The notes under the pieces: model-generated | The model's database searches: none | Seen by the model: the letters and a program-made list of their open reading frames with translations, nothing else | Told to the model about the DNA's origin: nothing | Position numbers and translations under genes: made by a program | Shown: in pieces, positions 10,642-21,408 of the stretch | Numbering within the stretch: position 1 is the stretch's first letter | Layout of the letters: every line of letters begins with the position of its first letter | From: Gnetum montanum | Taxonomy: Eukaryota > Streptophyta > Gnetopsida > Gnetales > Gnetaceae | Assembly: GCA_015680685.1 (NCBI GenBank) | Contig: MNCI01025132.1 | Location: forward strand, 770,369 to 822,762 | Length of the DNA stretch: 52,394 bases | Reading direction: 5' to 3'

Positions 10642-10722
10642 AGGGGTGTCCTCTGAATTCTCACTTTTTTAAATTTTTTGTTGTGTTTTGTGTTTTGTGT
10701 TTTTATGTGTGAGAATCACACC
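10642..10722 (-). other. 3' UTR hairpin of gypsy-1
   Basis: Inner stem ATTCTCAC (minus 10716-10709) pairs perfectly with GTGAGAAT (10664-10657) across an A-rich loop. Just outside, GGTGTG and GACACC pair at five of six positions. It belongs to the hairpin family described for gypsy-3 at 28879-29100. Confidence 0.6.
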
Positions 10723-11144
10723 ATGCAAAGACTTTGTTATTTTTATTGTCTCAGCTTCTGATACTTGGGTAACATCAGAACGATGAGAAAACCCAAGAAG
10801 AAAACATCCAAGCACCCAAGAGAATGGCCAACACAAAAGCATCAAGTTCCCTTAAAGTCACACCCTTTTCAATCCTTGAGTCCTTCATTAGTTTGAGAAA
10901 TGGCTAGTCACCGATTCGCTAAAGTTCTTATTATGAAGGAGACTGTACATTTCCAAGCCAAGAGAGACCATAGAAACTGGTGGATGGATGGATGAAGTGA
11001 ACTCATTGCTTGCCATATCAAAAGAAACATACCTTAGTATCAACATTGTGACTTAAGAGTAAAAACCAAACATTAGCAATCAACATGAAAATAGTTCATA
11101 CCATCACGAAGAACACTTATTGGGTGACAAACTTACAGGGTGGA

Positions 11145-11167
11145 TCACACACACACACACACACACA
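11145..11167. repeat. (CA)n microsatellite
   Basis: About eleven CA units in the 3' UTR of gypsy-1, next to the A-rich tandem repeat. Confidence 0.95.
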
Positions 11168-11189
11168 AAATGGAAAAGTATAACGATGT

Positions 11190-11362
11190 TGTAAAACAAA
11201 AACAAAAAAAGTTAAAGAAATTTGTAAAACAAAAATGTATAAAACAAAAACTTGCAAAAGAAAAACTTGTAAAACAAAAACGTGTAAAACAAAAATGTGT
11301 AAAACAAAAACTTGTAAAACAAAAATGTTGTAAAACAAAAACGTTGTAAAACAAAAATTTAA
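11190..11362 (-). repeat. A-rich tandem repeat of about 15 bp in the gypsy-1 3' UTR
   Basis: Plus-strand units of the form GTAAAACAAAAACTT repeat about ten times with small changes. On the element's sense strand this is a TTTTGTTTTAC array. Gypsy-3 has a matching T-rich stretch at 28270-28400 and gypsy-2 a short version at 32660-32710, so it is a family trait right after the end of pol. Confidence 0.85.
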
Positions 11363-11385
11363 AAAGAACTGAGGGCCCCATATGA

Positions 11386-12130
11386 TTAGCATAAGTGGCC
11401 ATCTCCTCCATAACTGAGTGGAAAGGGAGAGATCTGAAATAATGAGCGCCTGTTTGAATTTCTTAAAAGTGTCCAACTCCTCCCAATTGATGATCTTAGA
11501 TTAAGGGGTGGAAGTTGGCGACGCTCATATTCCAACGTATCTATGCCTTCGTTGTTGGCATGGGTTGTTTCCTCAGTTCGTTCCATGCATATTGGTTTGC
11601 TCTCTTGAGTAGATGTCAACCACGGGGTATCTACTACTTGTTGTGTGGTTGCTACATACAGACATCTTTGTCTTACAGTTTCAAGGGCACACCTGTTGCA
11701 TGGAGGAGATGTTGTGCATTCCTCCATGTCATCACCCGATGAATCACTGTATGTGATGCATGGAACTTTCCTCTTCTTGATCTTTCCATAAATATTTACC
11801 TTAGATATCTCCAAGGAAAGATCGCAAATCCTAAGGCATGAGTCTACTGTACTCAGCCATGCCCTTCCCATTATAATTGGGAAGTCCTCGTTGTTGCTGT
11901 TAACTTCTATCATCGGGAAGTTAGCTGGGTAAGACCAACCACACACAGTGGTAACAATGTCCTCCACCAATCCCAAGGAAATGGTGATGGACTGGTCAGC
12001 CAGCTCTAGTTGGATGTTGTTCTTCTTAAGTTGGGATAGGTTCTAGGCTTGATACATCTCTCATGAAATTAAGTTGACTCCGGAACCTGAGTCAAGAAGA
12101 GCCTTATGTGGTGCATTCCCAGCAATTTGT
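11386..12130 (-). pseudogene. Gypsy-1 protease joined in frame to the tail of pol
   Basis: Protease: ALLDSGSGVNLI (about 12108-12070), the only copy in the window that still has D-S-G, followed by one stop (TGA, near 12062) before MYQA. It then reads LELADQSITISLGLVEDIV, PIIMGRAWLSTVDS (about 11880-11835) and a linker with RCLYVATTQQ. From 11976 a single open frame of 196 codons runs to TAA at 11386. Within it, the linker end (SWTLLRNSN near 11465-11445) jumps to SLFQISPFPLSYGGDGHL, which in gypsy-2 (32800-32743) is the end of pol. RT, RNase H and integrase were removed without breaking the frame. Confidence 0.85.
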
Positions 12131-14658
12131 AGATAGATTAAGGGACTCCCAGGGTTAGTTAGTTTCCTAGGAAGGTGGCCTACCTTGATCTAGTTGATTA
12201 TAGTATGCGTTAACATAACCATATGCATTAAGCTCTATTGTTGGACTGAAGGATGCTCCGAAGTTTTAGATGATGGAGGAGTGGTTATGGACTCAACTGC
12301 TTGTTGTTGTGAGAGCTTATCTAGGCTTTTGGTTCTGAAGAAAGGTCTTCTCTTTTTACAGTTGTCAGAACCAGCAGCAGGTTGAATATTTACGACTCTC
12401 GTAGCATGGCGTTGCTACGGTTGAGTGGGGATTTCCCCTTGCATTGTTGGAGTAGGTTGTATGGGAACTATAGGTGGAAGAGGTGTGGATGGAGTGGGAG
12501 GATGGTAAGTATGTGGGGTACCTCTTGGAGGAGAAGGAGTCCTTCTAAAGTACTCCCGAACTTGGTAGTGATGTTGGGGAGTTGTGTAACCCATAGAGTC
12601 ACTTGGAGAAACCGGCTGCTGCACATAATAGCCATAAGGATCAGGTTGCCAGTAAGGGTATTATTGTTTCGGTGGTGGCATCCCCGATGACTGTGGGTAT
12701 TGCCACTACTGATGCTATCTGATGGGTTGTGGTAGAGTTCCACTTGGATAGTACGACAAGGGTTGGTGGAACTGCCTTGGGTTACCTTGGGGATAAGGTA
12801 ACCTACGGGGTGTCTGCTGTTGATTTAGTCTTGGGTTAAGTGCACACACCCCAGACTCTTGTAGATGTGAGATGATTGGATAACATCCATTGGGATGATC
12901 ATAATGTCAAATCTCACATCCATCGTCATCGTCTGTGTTTGAATCCACAACCTCATCAGAGATAGTAAATTTCCCCTTACCCTTGTTATGTGCAGGGCTT
13001 GAATCTCTCCGCTTTGTCTTATCTTTGTCACTACTTTGTTCTGCCTTAGACTCTTCTACAATTTTCAAGACTGTTTCAAGTCTGGAGTCTAAGGAATCCC
13101 ACAATTGATCCATCTTAGCCGGTACTTCTATTGTTAATTTTTGAATCGGCAAGGTTTTCCGGTTCACCAACTCTTCGAGTGGTGACTCATCCTTCTCATC
13201 ACAAAATTTCATTCCCTTTTTCCGAAGGGAGGGATCACGATTGTATTCTTCTGCACTCTCTCTTTTTCATAGTTCACCTTCTTCTTTTGCTACTTGTTCC
13301 AACAAGCGATGAACTTCATGGGCTCTAATTTCTAATAGTCTGCCTTGGGCATAAGTCCTAAGAGTTCTTCTAGTCTCATTCCTTAGCCCATCTACGATGT
13401 GGCAAAGTTGATCCCGTTGAGCGTATCCATGGCCCGGGCAATGATGTAACAATGTGTAGTAGTAGGCCATGGTAGCATCCAAGGGTTCATGAGTACCTTG
13501 CTTCCATACTTGGATCTGCTTACATAAATTAGACACTCTTAAGTACGTTTGATATTTATCGTTGAAGAGTTCTAACATCGTACTCCACCTCTTGATGGTT
13601 TCTGGCTCTAAGGACTGGTACCAACTCTCTGCTTCCTTGATGAGTATCCTGGGAAACAACTTAAGTTTCTGCCACTTGTTTTCTATGTTCTACAAGGCAC
13701 AGGCATCGTGGAATGCCTATAAATGATGCTGCGGATCTGAGTTGTATCCCCCTTCAAAGCGTGGGATGTTATTCATGTCTAAGCATTTGATCCGACTATC
13801 TTTTAAATGCCTTATTGGAANGTGAAGCCTATGATGTCTTTGTTGTTCCCTACTTTCCCTTTGTTCATGCCCTTGTCCTCTCTCTCGACTTTCTTGTCGA
13901 GGCCTCTCGTTTCACCTACCTTTATCCTCACTATTATGTTCATGATGTCTGCACCCAGATGTGGAAGGAGAGGGTGAGTGATGAGATGAAGGAGAAGAGG
14001 AAGGGGAACCATTGCCATGGCGATGCTTCTGACCTTCTCTTTGGCTGCTACGGCTCCGATCGTGGTGACAATCTAAGTGCCCGTCCTTGTTATATGTTGT
14101 TGTTCCCTCTGTGAATAGTTGGTATTCACGGGGATCAGAACCAGGGTTGTGTATCGTTGAGCGTAGGTTTTGATACCCCACCTCCTCACTATTGTTAGGA
14201 GGGGGAACATCTTTCGATAGAGAACCCATTATGAGTGGTTCACCATTTCCTATTTCACTAAGGACGTGCGGGCCTTTTCCCTTCAACAGTTTATCTTGGG
14301 TCTCCTGCCATGAGTCCCTCATATGTTGTGTAGCTGTGGGATGATAATCCCTTGTATCAAAATCTACTATAACGTATTCAACATAGAGCTGAGTCATGCC
14401 AATCTGTGCCAAAGCACGGAGGAGCATGTTAGGAATTGATTGATCTGGAGGTAACACGATGTTACCTTGCAAATCTCTCCATTGCAGCTATTCATCTTGA
14501 TGGAGGATAAAGGTAAAGTCTGGAATATACTCATTGGGATGAGTATAGACTATCTGATATTGTTTAGGACTTGGTGGATTTAGGTTATGTGTTTTTGATT
14601 GCCGATTGTTCTTTGTATTGTCCCTAGGTGGTGAGTTGCTCTTATGAGAAGAAGACAT
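12130..14658 (-). pseudogene. Gypsy-1 gag
   Basis: The ATG at 14658 (MSSSHKSNSPPRDNTKN) aligns with the start of gypsy-3 (MSSSHRSAS). The order is: IVYTHPNEYIPDFTFILH; LQGNIVLPPDQSIPNMLL (about 14480-14410); an Arg/Ser/His-rich stretch; RIKCLDMNNIPRFEGGYN-like core (about 13800-13745, N at 13821); SWYQSLEPETIKRWSTMLE (about 13640-13580); KQIQVWKQGTHEPLDATMAY; DQLCHIVDGLRNETRRTLR; and an acidic/Lys-rich segment. After these come a variant zinc knuckle (C-x2-[stop]-x3-H-x3-C near 12920-12885) and a Pro-rich region with YYVQQPVSPSDS and PTMQGEIPTQP. Capsid-type function. It has fewer stops than the other copies: long open pieces at 14472-13912, 13659-13267 and 13212-12907. Confidence 0.88.
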
Positions 14659-14780
14659 TGTTATCGATGTGCTAATTTTACCGTTATATAATATTTTTCT
14701 TTTAATTAACTTGAAGGTTCGTTTAGGCTCTCAATGATGTGAGTGATGTCCTATATTCTATTCAGCGCACAAACACTTAG

Positions 14781-14798
14781 TCCCTGGCAACGACGCCA
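14781..14798 (-). other. Primer-binding site of gypsy-1 (tRNA-Asp)
   Basis: Minus strand TGGCGTCGTTGCCAGGGA, one base from the 5' LTR. It has two differences from the complement of the plant tRNA-Asp 3' end. Confidence 0.9.
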
Positions 14799-14799
14799 A

Positions 14800-15746
14800 T
14801 GATGAGTGGCGAGGTACCCCTACACTCAACCATACGAATACGAGCATAGCACGCATGATCCGATTGAACTTCGGAGACTAAGTGTGTACATGCCCATGGA
14901 AAACTTAGGGTTAATTATTCATTGTCTTCCCAAACTTACTTGTAGTTGTCACGGTGTATGGTTAAGTAAGTCTGAGGTATATGATTTTTAGAGTTTTTAT
15001 GTTTTTGTCTCCTATGCTAACAAGGTGAAGGGTTGAGAAACTAATTACTAACTTTAACTAATGAACTAAGTCTAAATTAACCTAGCATCAGCATCCGTTC
15101 CCACTTACCGTACACACCCTAAACCGATGCAACCATGGCTACCAAATGCTAATCGTTGCTGGGATCACCACGCGTAACGCACATGCTCGAAGTGGTCATA
15201 TTGAGGCACTTAACTAGGAGGAAAGGGTTGAGAGAATCTAATCTAGCCTAAGTGCGATGAGCATCCATTCCTTGATTATCCGTACACATCTTTAAATGCT
15301 CGTAATCAAGTTGTACTCATTCCATGTTACCAGGAGATAAGGGCGAGAGAGAAAGCAATAAATAACATTAAATAAAATCCTATTCCATGCACTGCAAGGT
15401 TTATCCAGGAAGTTTGTCTTTATTTCCGTACATAACTTGTGTTCAGGTACAATGTTGCTTGAATAAAGATCTATTCACTTTAGGACTCCTACTGCGGGCA
15501 CATGGAAAATATTCTATCTCTGGAGTGATCAATCTGCCAGAGTTTCCCTACTTCTAGCCTAGGATGAGGAAACAAGGGAGAGTCGCCTCTTTTTTATAGA
15601 TATGACGGTGTGCTGGAAGATCGCGTACACGATATCGCAAGGGACAATGCAATATCGTGTACGCGATATCGCATGGGATGCGATATCACAACGGTTGTGA
15701 TATCGTGTACACAATATCGCAGCCCATGCGATATCACATCTCATCA
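14800..15746 (-). repeat. 5' LTR of gypsy-1
   Basis: Plus-strand TGATGAGTGG ... CACATCTCATCA, 947 bp. It is 83 bp longer than its partner, almost all within the palindrome array at 15615-15735 (two nearly complete copies at 15649-15672 and 15697-15720, plus halves). TATA box on the minus strand near 15591-15600. Confidence 0.95.
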
Positions 15747-15751
15747 CCTAC

Positions 15752-16960
15752 AAAATGTCATGTCCTTTCTCTATGATACACAGTGATGTTTGGGAACCCT
15801 CTAAAGTAAAAAGCATTACTGGTTCCCATTAGTTTATATCATTCATTAACAACCATACTCAACTCACTTGGGTATTTTTGATGAAGGATAAATTTAAAGT
15901 AGGTTAGATCTTCAAAAATTTTCACTCTATAATTCAACCTAGTTCAACACAAATATCGAAATTCTTAGAATTGATAATGCTAAGGAATATTTTCAATCCA
16001 TCCTTCAAAATTTCTTATCGACACAAGGAATAGTACATCAAAGTTCATGTGTTGACACTTCTCAACAAAATGGAATTACAGAGTGCAAAAATAGTCATTT
16101 ATCAGAGGTTGCTAGATCCCTAATGTTTTCTTCTAGTGTCCCTAAACACTATTGGGGGGAGTCCATCCTGACGAAAATTTACCTAATGATTTGAATGCCA
16201 TCCGGAACTCCCAAGTATGATATCCCTTGTCAAGTATTATTGAAATATTTCCCTAACACATAGCTCTTATCATCTATTCCATTCAAAGTCTTTGGTTATA
16301 TTGCATTCGTTCATATTCACCAATATAATTATGGGAAACTTGATCCTAGAGCTCTTAGATGTATCTTCATTGGATACTCACCTCACTAAAAGGGTTACAA
16401 ATGCTACCCTCTTATCACAAAAAGATACTACAACTCCATGGATGTCACCTTTTTTGAGAATCAACCTTATTATACTAAAACTGCTATTCAGGGAGAGAAT
16501 GATACACTTGAATATCAATCATGGGATATAGAGATGAAAAATCCTAGCTTTAAGCCCTCTAAGATAGCTCTTGTTCATCTTATCCTTGAATTTGAATTAT
16601 TTGAGTTTATTCCAAAATCTTCTGAGTCTTCTCAGATCCAACCTATTGAATCTGACAAACCAAGTGACAATCAAACACATGTCTCTCATCCTTCATCAAG
16701 TCAAATAGGGACCACATAGTTAGAAAAAAATGGTGAACTACAAATCTATTTGAGGAGAAGAACCAACTAAGAGGAAATGGAAAAATAAGCATTAATTGAG
16801 CAAATCCATGAGTCTGAACTGAACTCAAGTACCAAAAATATTGCACCAGGTAACTCTCATCCTAATTTATCTCATAGTGGGTTAGCTTATGATGATTTAT
16901 ATTGGTTGATTGCTATCCATAAGGGTGTGATAACATGTACTAAACATCCTATATCTAACT
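15752..16960 (+). pseudogene. Copia-1 integrase, second part, and linker
   Basis: Continues after the right TSD of gypsy-1. MIHSDVWEPS (first catalytic Asp), RIDNAKEYF (second Asp, about 15970-15995) and QQNGITECKN (catalytic Glu, about 16060-16090) appear in order, each now in shifted frames. VFGYIAFVHIHQYN and GKLDPRALRCIFIGYSPH (about 16290-16385) are the conserved C-terminal segment. FFENQPYYTK and a Ser/Pro-rich linker follow to the RT. Inactive: many stops. Confidence 0.85.
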
Positions 16961-17965
16961 TTGTTTCATATTAGAGATTATTGCCAAATTTTCAATCTTT
17001 TCTGATTAATTTCAATAAAGTTAAGATTCCCATTGGTATTAAGGAAGCATTTGAGTGGTCTAAGTGGAAGAAATAGTACTTGATGAGATCTATGCTCTTG
17101 AGAAGAATAACACTTTAGAAATTGCTAATCTACATGCTGCGAAAAGGAAAATTGGCTGCAAGTGGGAATTTACTATTGAATACAAAAAAAATGGAAGCAT
17201 TGACAAATGCAAAGCTAGATTGGTTGCCAAAGGTTTTACTCAATCCTATGGGAGTGATTATTAGGAAACCTTCACCCCTGTAGCAAAACTCAACATAGTT
17301 CAGGTTCTATTGTCTCTTGCTACAAACTTAGATTAGTTTATTCACCAACTTGACGTCAAGAATGTGTTCTTGAATGGGGACTTAGAGGAAGAGGTCTATA
17401 TGAACCTGCCACCTAGATTTAAATCAAAATCTAACTCCAACAAAGTATGCAAGCTCAAGAGGTCTTTGTATGAACTCAAGCAATCTTCAAGGACATGGTT
17501 TGAAAGATTTACCAAGGTCATAAAGGGGCATGATTACACTCAATGTCAATTAGATCATACCTTATTTGTCAAACATTCCTCAGTAGGTAAACTGACTATA
17601 CTGATTGTGTATGTGGATGATATTATCGTAACAAGGGATAATGAGGAAGAAATACAAAGCCTAAAAGAAGTACTAGCTATAGAATTTGAGATCAAAAACC
17701 TTGGAAATATTTGATACTTTCTTGGAATGGAAGTAGCTCAATCAAAAAGGGAAATCATTGTGTCACAATGGAAGTGTGTTCTTGATCTTCTCAAAGAAAT
17801 TGGTATGCTTAGCTTTAAACCTTCAGAAACCCCCTTGGACTTAGTAACAAAGCTGGGAGTTTCTGAGATTGGTGTTGCTATTGACAAGGGAAGATATCAA
17901 CACCTAGTTGGAGAACTAATATACTTATCTCACACTGGTTTTTCAATTAGCATCATCAACTAATA
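16960..17965 (+). pseudogene. Copia-1 reverse transcriptase
   Basis: Motifs in order: ALEKNNTLEIANL, IGCKWEFTIEYKKNGSIDKCK (a region near 17145-17210), KARLVAKGFTQSYG, HQLDVKNVFLNGDLEEEVYM (near 17345-17402), CKLKRSLYELKQSSRTWFERF (near 17450-17510), LIVYVDDIIVTRD (near 17600-17640; catalytic YVDD intact) and YFLGMEVAQS. It is split by a frameshift at about 17070 and by stops at 17262, 17333 and 17713, all single-base events. This is the best preserved copia RT in the window. Confidence 0.92.
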
Positions 17966-18358
17966 CATGAACAATCCTAAAGAAGAACATATGGAAACTA
18001 TCTACAGAATTCTGAGGTACTTAAACTTCACACCTAGACAAGGATTATTTTTCAAGATATCTTTAAAGAGGAATGTTTAGATTTTCAATGATGTAGATTG
18101 GGCTGGTTTAATGACTGATCAAAGGTCCACCTCTAGTTACTGTACTTATGTGTGTGGAAATCTAGTAACGTGGTGTAGTAAGAAGCAATTGGTCGTGTCA
18201 AAGAGTAGTGCAGAGGAAGAATTTAGAGCCATGGCTCTTGGAATAAGCAAAGGAATGTGGCTTAGAAGACTACTTAAGGAGCTGAAGGTTCCCACCAAAC
18301 AACCAATGGAAATGTACTGCAACAACCAATTTGCCATTAGTATTGCAAAGAATCCAAT
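17966..18358 (+). pseudogene. Copia-1 RNase H, first part
   Basis: DVDWAGLMTDQRSTSSYC (first Asp region, about 18090-18145), TWCSKKQLVVSKSSAEEEFRAM (Glu region, near 18167-18230) and MYCNNQFAISIAKNP (Asp changed to Asn in the C-D-N-Q motif). The frame is then cut by the solo LTR. The TSD CCAAT is at 18354-18358. Confidence 0.88.
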
Positions 18359-19255
18359 TGACGAGTGGTGAGATACCCCTACACTCAACCATATGAAAAC
18401 AAGCGTAGCATGCGCAATCCGGTCGAACTCCACAGACTAAGTGCCTACACGCCCCAGGAACACTTAGGGTTAATCATTCGTTGTCTTCCTAGACTTACTT
18501 GTAGTTGTCACGGTGTATGGTTAAGTAAGTCCGAGGTATATGATTTTTATAGTTTTTATGTTTTATCTCCCATGCTATTGAGTTGAAGGGTTGAGAAACT
18601 AATTACTAACTCTAACTAATGAACTAAGTCTAAATTACCTAGCATTAGCGTCCGTTCCCACTTATCGTACACACCCTGAACCAATGCAACCGTGGCTACC
18701 AAATGCTAATCGTTGCTGGGATCACCATGCGTAACGCATGTGCTTGAAGTGGTCATACTGAGGTACTTAACTAGGAGGAAAGGGTTGAGAGAATCTAATC
18801 CAGCCTAAGTGCGATGAGCATCCGTTCCTTGATTATCTGTACACATCCTTAAATGCTCGTAATCAAGTTGTACTCATTCCGCATTACTAGGAGATAAGGG
18901 CAAGAGAGAAAGCAATAAATAATATTAAAGAAAATCCTATTCCATGCACTGCAAGGTTTATCTAGGAAGTTTGTCTTTATTGTCATACACAACTTGTGTT
19001 CAGGTACAATGTTGCTCGAATAAAGATCCGTTCACTTTAGGACTCCTACTGCGGGCACATGGAAAATATTCTATCTCTGGAGTGATCAATCTGCCAGAGT
19101 TTCCCTACTTCTAGCCTAGGATGAGGAAAAAAGGGAGAGCCGCCTCTTATTTCTAGATATGACGGCACACCGCAATATCGCGTACACGATATCGTGGGGG
19201 AGGATGCGATATCTCGTACGTGATATCACGAGGGATGCGATATCGCGTCCCATCA
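18359..19255 (-). repeat. Solo gypsy LTR in copia-1 RNase H
   Basis: Plus-strand TGACGAGTGG ... GCGTCCCATCA, 897 bp, flanked by the TSD CCAAT (18354-18358 and 19256-19260), with no internal region. It is closest to the gypsy-1 LTRs. It holds two palindrome copies (19172-19195 and 19206-19229). A solo LTR of this kind arises by recombination between the two LTRs of one element. Confidence 0.95.
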
Positions 19256-19260
19256 CCAAT

Positions 19261-19452
19261 CCATCATGACAAGACCAAAAACATTGAGATAGATCACCAC
19301 TTCATCAAAGAGAAGATTGAAGAAGGGATTATCAAGCTATCATACACGTCCACTACTCAAAAAAATAGCTAATATTCTCACAAAGGCACTTCCAAGAAAG
19401 AACTTTGAAGACTTGTTTTCCAAGCTTAGCATGTTAAACATCTACAACCCAA
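19261..19452 (+). pseudogene. Copia-1 RNase H, last part
   Basis: HHDKTKNIEIDHHFIKEKIE (with one shift) and the tail toward LRGN are the usual copia RNase H end, resumed exactly after the right TSD of the solo LTR. Confidence 0.85.
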
Positions 19453-19464
19453 CTTGAGGGGGAA
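19453..19464 (+). promoter_or_regulatory. Polypurine tract of copia-1
   Basis: CTTGAGGGGGAA directly before the 3' LTR, the common plant copia form. Confidence 0.9.
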
Positions 19465-19712
19465 TGTGAAATTTTACGTGATTTACCTCCTAGCCTTTAG
19501 GGATTTAATTTCTTATTTTTAGAATCTTTGTTGTTTCCTTATTTGTTTAAGAGGCTATCACTGATTTTCTCAGCTGACTTTCTAGCACTTGCTGTATTTG
19601 TAATTTAGTCACCTAAAATAATGGAGAGCCAACAAGCAATCTCTCCCTATAAAATCATGTAATCGATTCATTAGAAGGAAATGGAAAATATAATCTCCTC
19701 TCAATTTTTTCA
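19465..19712 (+). repeat. 3' LTR of copia-1
   Basis: TGTGAAATTTTACG ... CAATTTTTTCA, 248 bp, the same length as its partner, followed by the TSD ATGTA. Confidence 0.95.
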
Positions 19713-19717
19713 ATGTA

Positions 19718-20419
19718 TTATATGAACCCATCAACAAGTATACCTTAACAAAATCTAATAATTAGCCATCTTTTTGCACTATATTTCCTAGTTAATTTTT
19801 AAGTGATTCTCTAGATTAAGACTTCTGTCATTGTATGTATTTACAAACATCTAAACTGAGAAAAATAATTTACACTAGCTAAAATAAATGTATATTTTTA
19901 ATAAATACATAACTTTATCCATTTCACATATATAGAGGATTCTTTTGTTAACTTCTAATCACTTGGATACTAGTTTTGCATTATCAAATTAAAAGACACA
20001 TTTTAAATAATTAATCTCAAAGATTTATTTAACCTATTGATTATAAACTATACTTAAATGTTCTATAACTTATCCATATTAGTCATTACCAATATTTAAA
20101 TAGCCATGCAACTGTGTTTTTCCACACCAACACAAAGTCTCTGAGTATGTATATCCAATAATAATATGGTTAGAACAATAAGGGTCATCTCTTGGAGGCT
20201 CAATACTCATCCTACCAAGAAAGGTCATGATAAGATCAATAGATGAATGAAAGTCTAACCTCTTCTCAAGTGGTTGCACCTAGATTTAAACCCAAGTTTT
20301 ACCATGTAAAAATAAGCATCTTACCATCACTTCAAATGAAGGCCCTTTAACAAAGGTAGGATAATATTGTTTGTAAATGAATTACCTTTATTTCTACATA
20401 TAATGATCTAGAATGATGA
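19718..20419. other. Unassigned spacer between copia-1 and gypsy-3
   Basis: AT-rich, no LTR-element motif. The only structured part is a possible tRNA-derived SINE-like segment on the minus strand near 20250-20345 (listed separately). The minus-strand open stretch 20279-20079 has no recognisable domain. Confidence 0.5.
20250..20345 (-). repeat. Possible tRNA-related (SINE-like) segment
   Basis: The minus strand has AGTGATGGTAAGATGC, like a polymerase III A box, and about 30 bases later GGGTTTAAATCTAGG, like a B box (consensus GGTTCRANNCC). Spacing and order fit plant SINE heads. No poly(A) end or TSD was found, so this is a weak call. Confidence 0.25.
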
Positions 20420-20424
20420 GTCAG

Positions 20425-21246
20425 TGATGAACCACCATTTGTGTTGGCTGTGACATCAAGTATGCGATGTCGGGGCCTGGATTTGACATCGGGGTATATT
20501 CCCCAAGTCTATAAATATCATGCCTGGGCTACTATTTGGAGTAAGTTTTTGATAATTCTTAGTTAGAGTACCAAAACTCTTGCAGTTTATTTTTCTTTAA
20601 GTTAGAATATTTTCTGAGTGCCCGTAGAAGGAGTCTTAAGTGTGTACGATTCTTTGTTCAAGCATTGATGTACCTGAGCATAGTAATGTGACAGAAATAA
20701 AATGAACTCTTTTAACAATCCTTGCAGCACTGAGAATAACTTAATATTTTCCTTAATGCATTCTACTTTCTTTTTATTTACTTTAATACATTTGATTACA
20801 CAATTTATTTCCAGCAATTAATGAACATGAGCACAACCACTTTGAGCATTCATATAGTACTTGGTAACCCAACAACGCTTAACATTTGGTAGTCCAATAG
20901 TGCTATATGTGTTCAGGATGTGTCCAGGAAAGTGGGGTAGTTACTTGTGTCATGCTAGCTAGGCAATAGACATTAGTTTCAATCTACTATACCCTTTATT
21001 CTTATTGTAGGCGATTACATCCATAAAACATAAAATGATAAAAATTCATATACCTTAATTACACTTAAACCATACTCTTGAGCCTCACAAGTGTAGTTGG
21101 GAAGACAACAAATGTTCTCAACGTCATTTCATTTCCTAGAGGAACTAGTGTATGAGATGATTATAGGTCCATAGAATTTGACCGGATCGTGCTTAATGCC
21201 TTAGTGATTCGTATGGCTGGGCATAGGGGTATCTCGTCGCTCATCA
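20425..21246 (+). repeat. 5' LTR of gypsy-3
   Basis: TGATGAACCACC ... GTCGCTCATCA, 822 bp. TATA box CTATAAATA at 20509-20517. GATGTCGGGG/GACATCGGGG-type inverted motifs at 20460-20495 take the place of the GATATC palindromes of the other LTRs. Confidence 0.95.
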
Positions 21247-21247
21247 T

Positions 21248-21265
21248 TGGCACCATTGTTGAGGA
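21248..21265 (+). other. Primer-binding site of gypsy-3 (decayed tRNA-Asp type)
   Basis: TGGCACCATTGTTGAGGA one base after the LTR; it matches the tRNA-Asp complement except at four positions, consistent with age. Confidence 0.85.
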
Positions 21266-21408
21266 TCTATTTTTATTCTATTATGTGCTATCTAGGATCT
21301 AGTGAAAGTATTTAAATCATTGGAATGAACTTGAGAGTCATATCTTGTTTTACAATTACTACCTCAAATTCTCAGAGCACACTGTGATTTTTGTTTCACT
21401 AATCAACA

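Larger units (their letters stand above)
8550..15746 (-). mobile_element. Gypsy-1: complete pol-deleted Ty3/gypsy element (gag-protease only)
   Basis: It is bounded by LTRs (3' LTR 8550-9413, 5' LTR 14800-15746) and the 5-bp TSD CCTAC (8545-8549 and 15747-15751). Internally, on the minus strand: PBS, gag, protease, a short linker, then directly the last codons of pol and the 3' UTR. RT, RNase H and integrase are absent. It therefore resembles the non-autonomous terminal-repeat elements with gag known from plants (TR-GAG type) and would need pol from relatives such as gypsy-2 or -3. Insertion site: integrase of copia-1. Confidence 0.95.
7427..19712 (+). mobile_element. Copia-1: complete but degenerate Ty1/copia retrotransposon carrying two later insertions
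   Basis: Paired 248-bp LTRs (7427-7674 and 19465-19712), initiator-Met-type PBS, a purine-rich tract before the 3' LTR, and the TSD ATGTA at 7422-7426 and 19713-19717 define the whole element. The order protease, integrase, RT, RNase H is the copia order. Gypsy-1 (8550-15746) sits in its integrase and a solo LTR (18359-19255) in its RNase H; without them and their TSD copies the element is about 4.2 kb. Most of gag is missing. The two LTRs differ at roughly one base in ten by eye, so the insertion is old. Confidence 0.95.

Noticed and set aside
11140-11349. Lys/Gln-rich open frame on the plus strand (KQK repeats)
   Set aside because: It is a translation of the A-rich 15-bp tandem repeat in the gypsy-1 3' UTR; no codon or domain signal.
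13912-14114. Plus-strand frame over the gag Arg/Ser region
   Set aside because: Antisense to gypsy-1 gag, which has start codon, motifs and order on the minus strand.
14781-14798. tRNA-Asp-like sequence as a tRNA gene
   Set aside because: Only the 18-base complement of the tRNA 3' end is present, next to an LTR; it is a primer-binding site.
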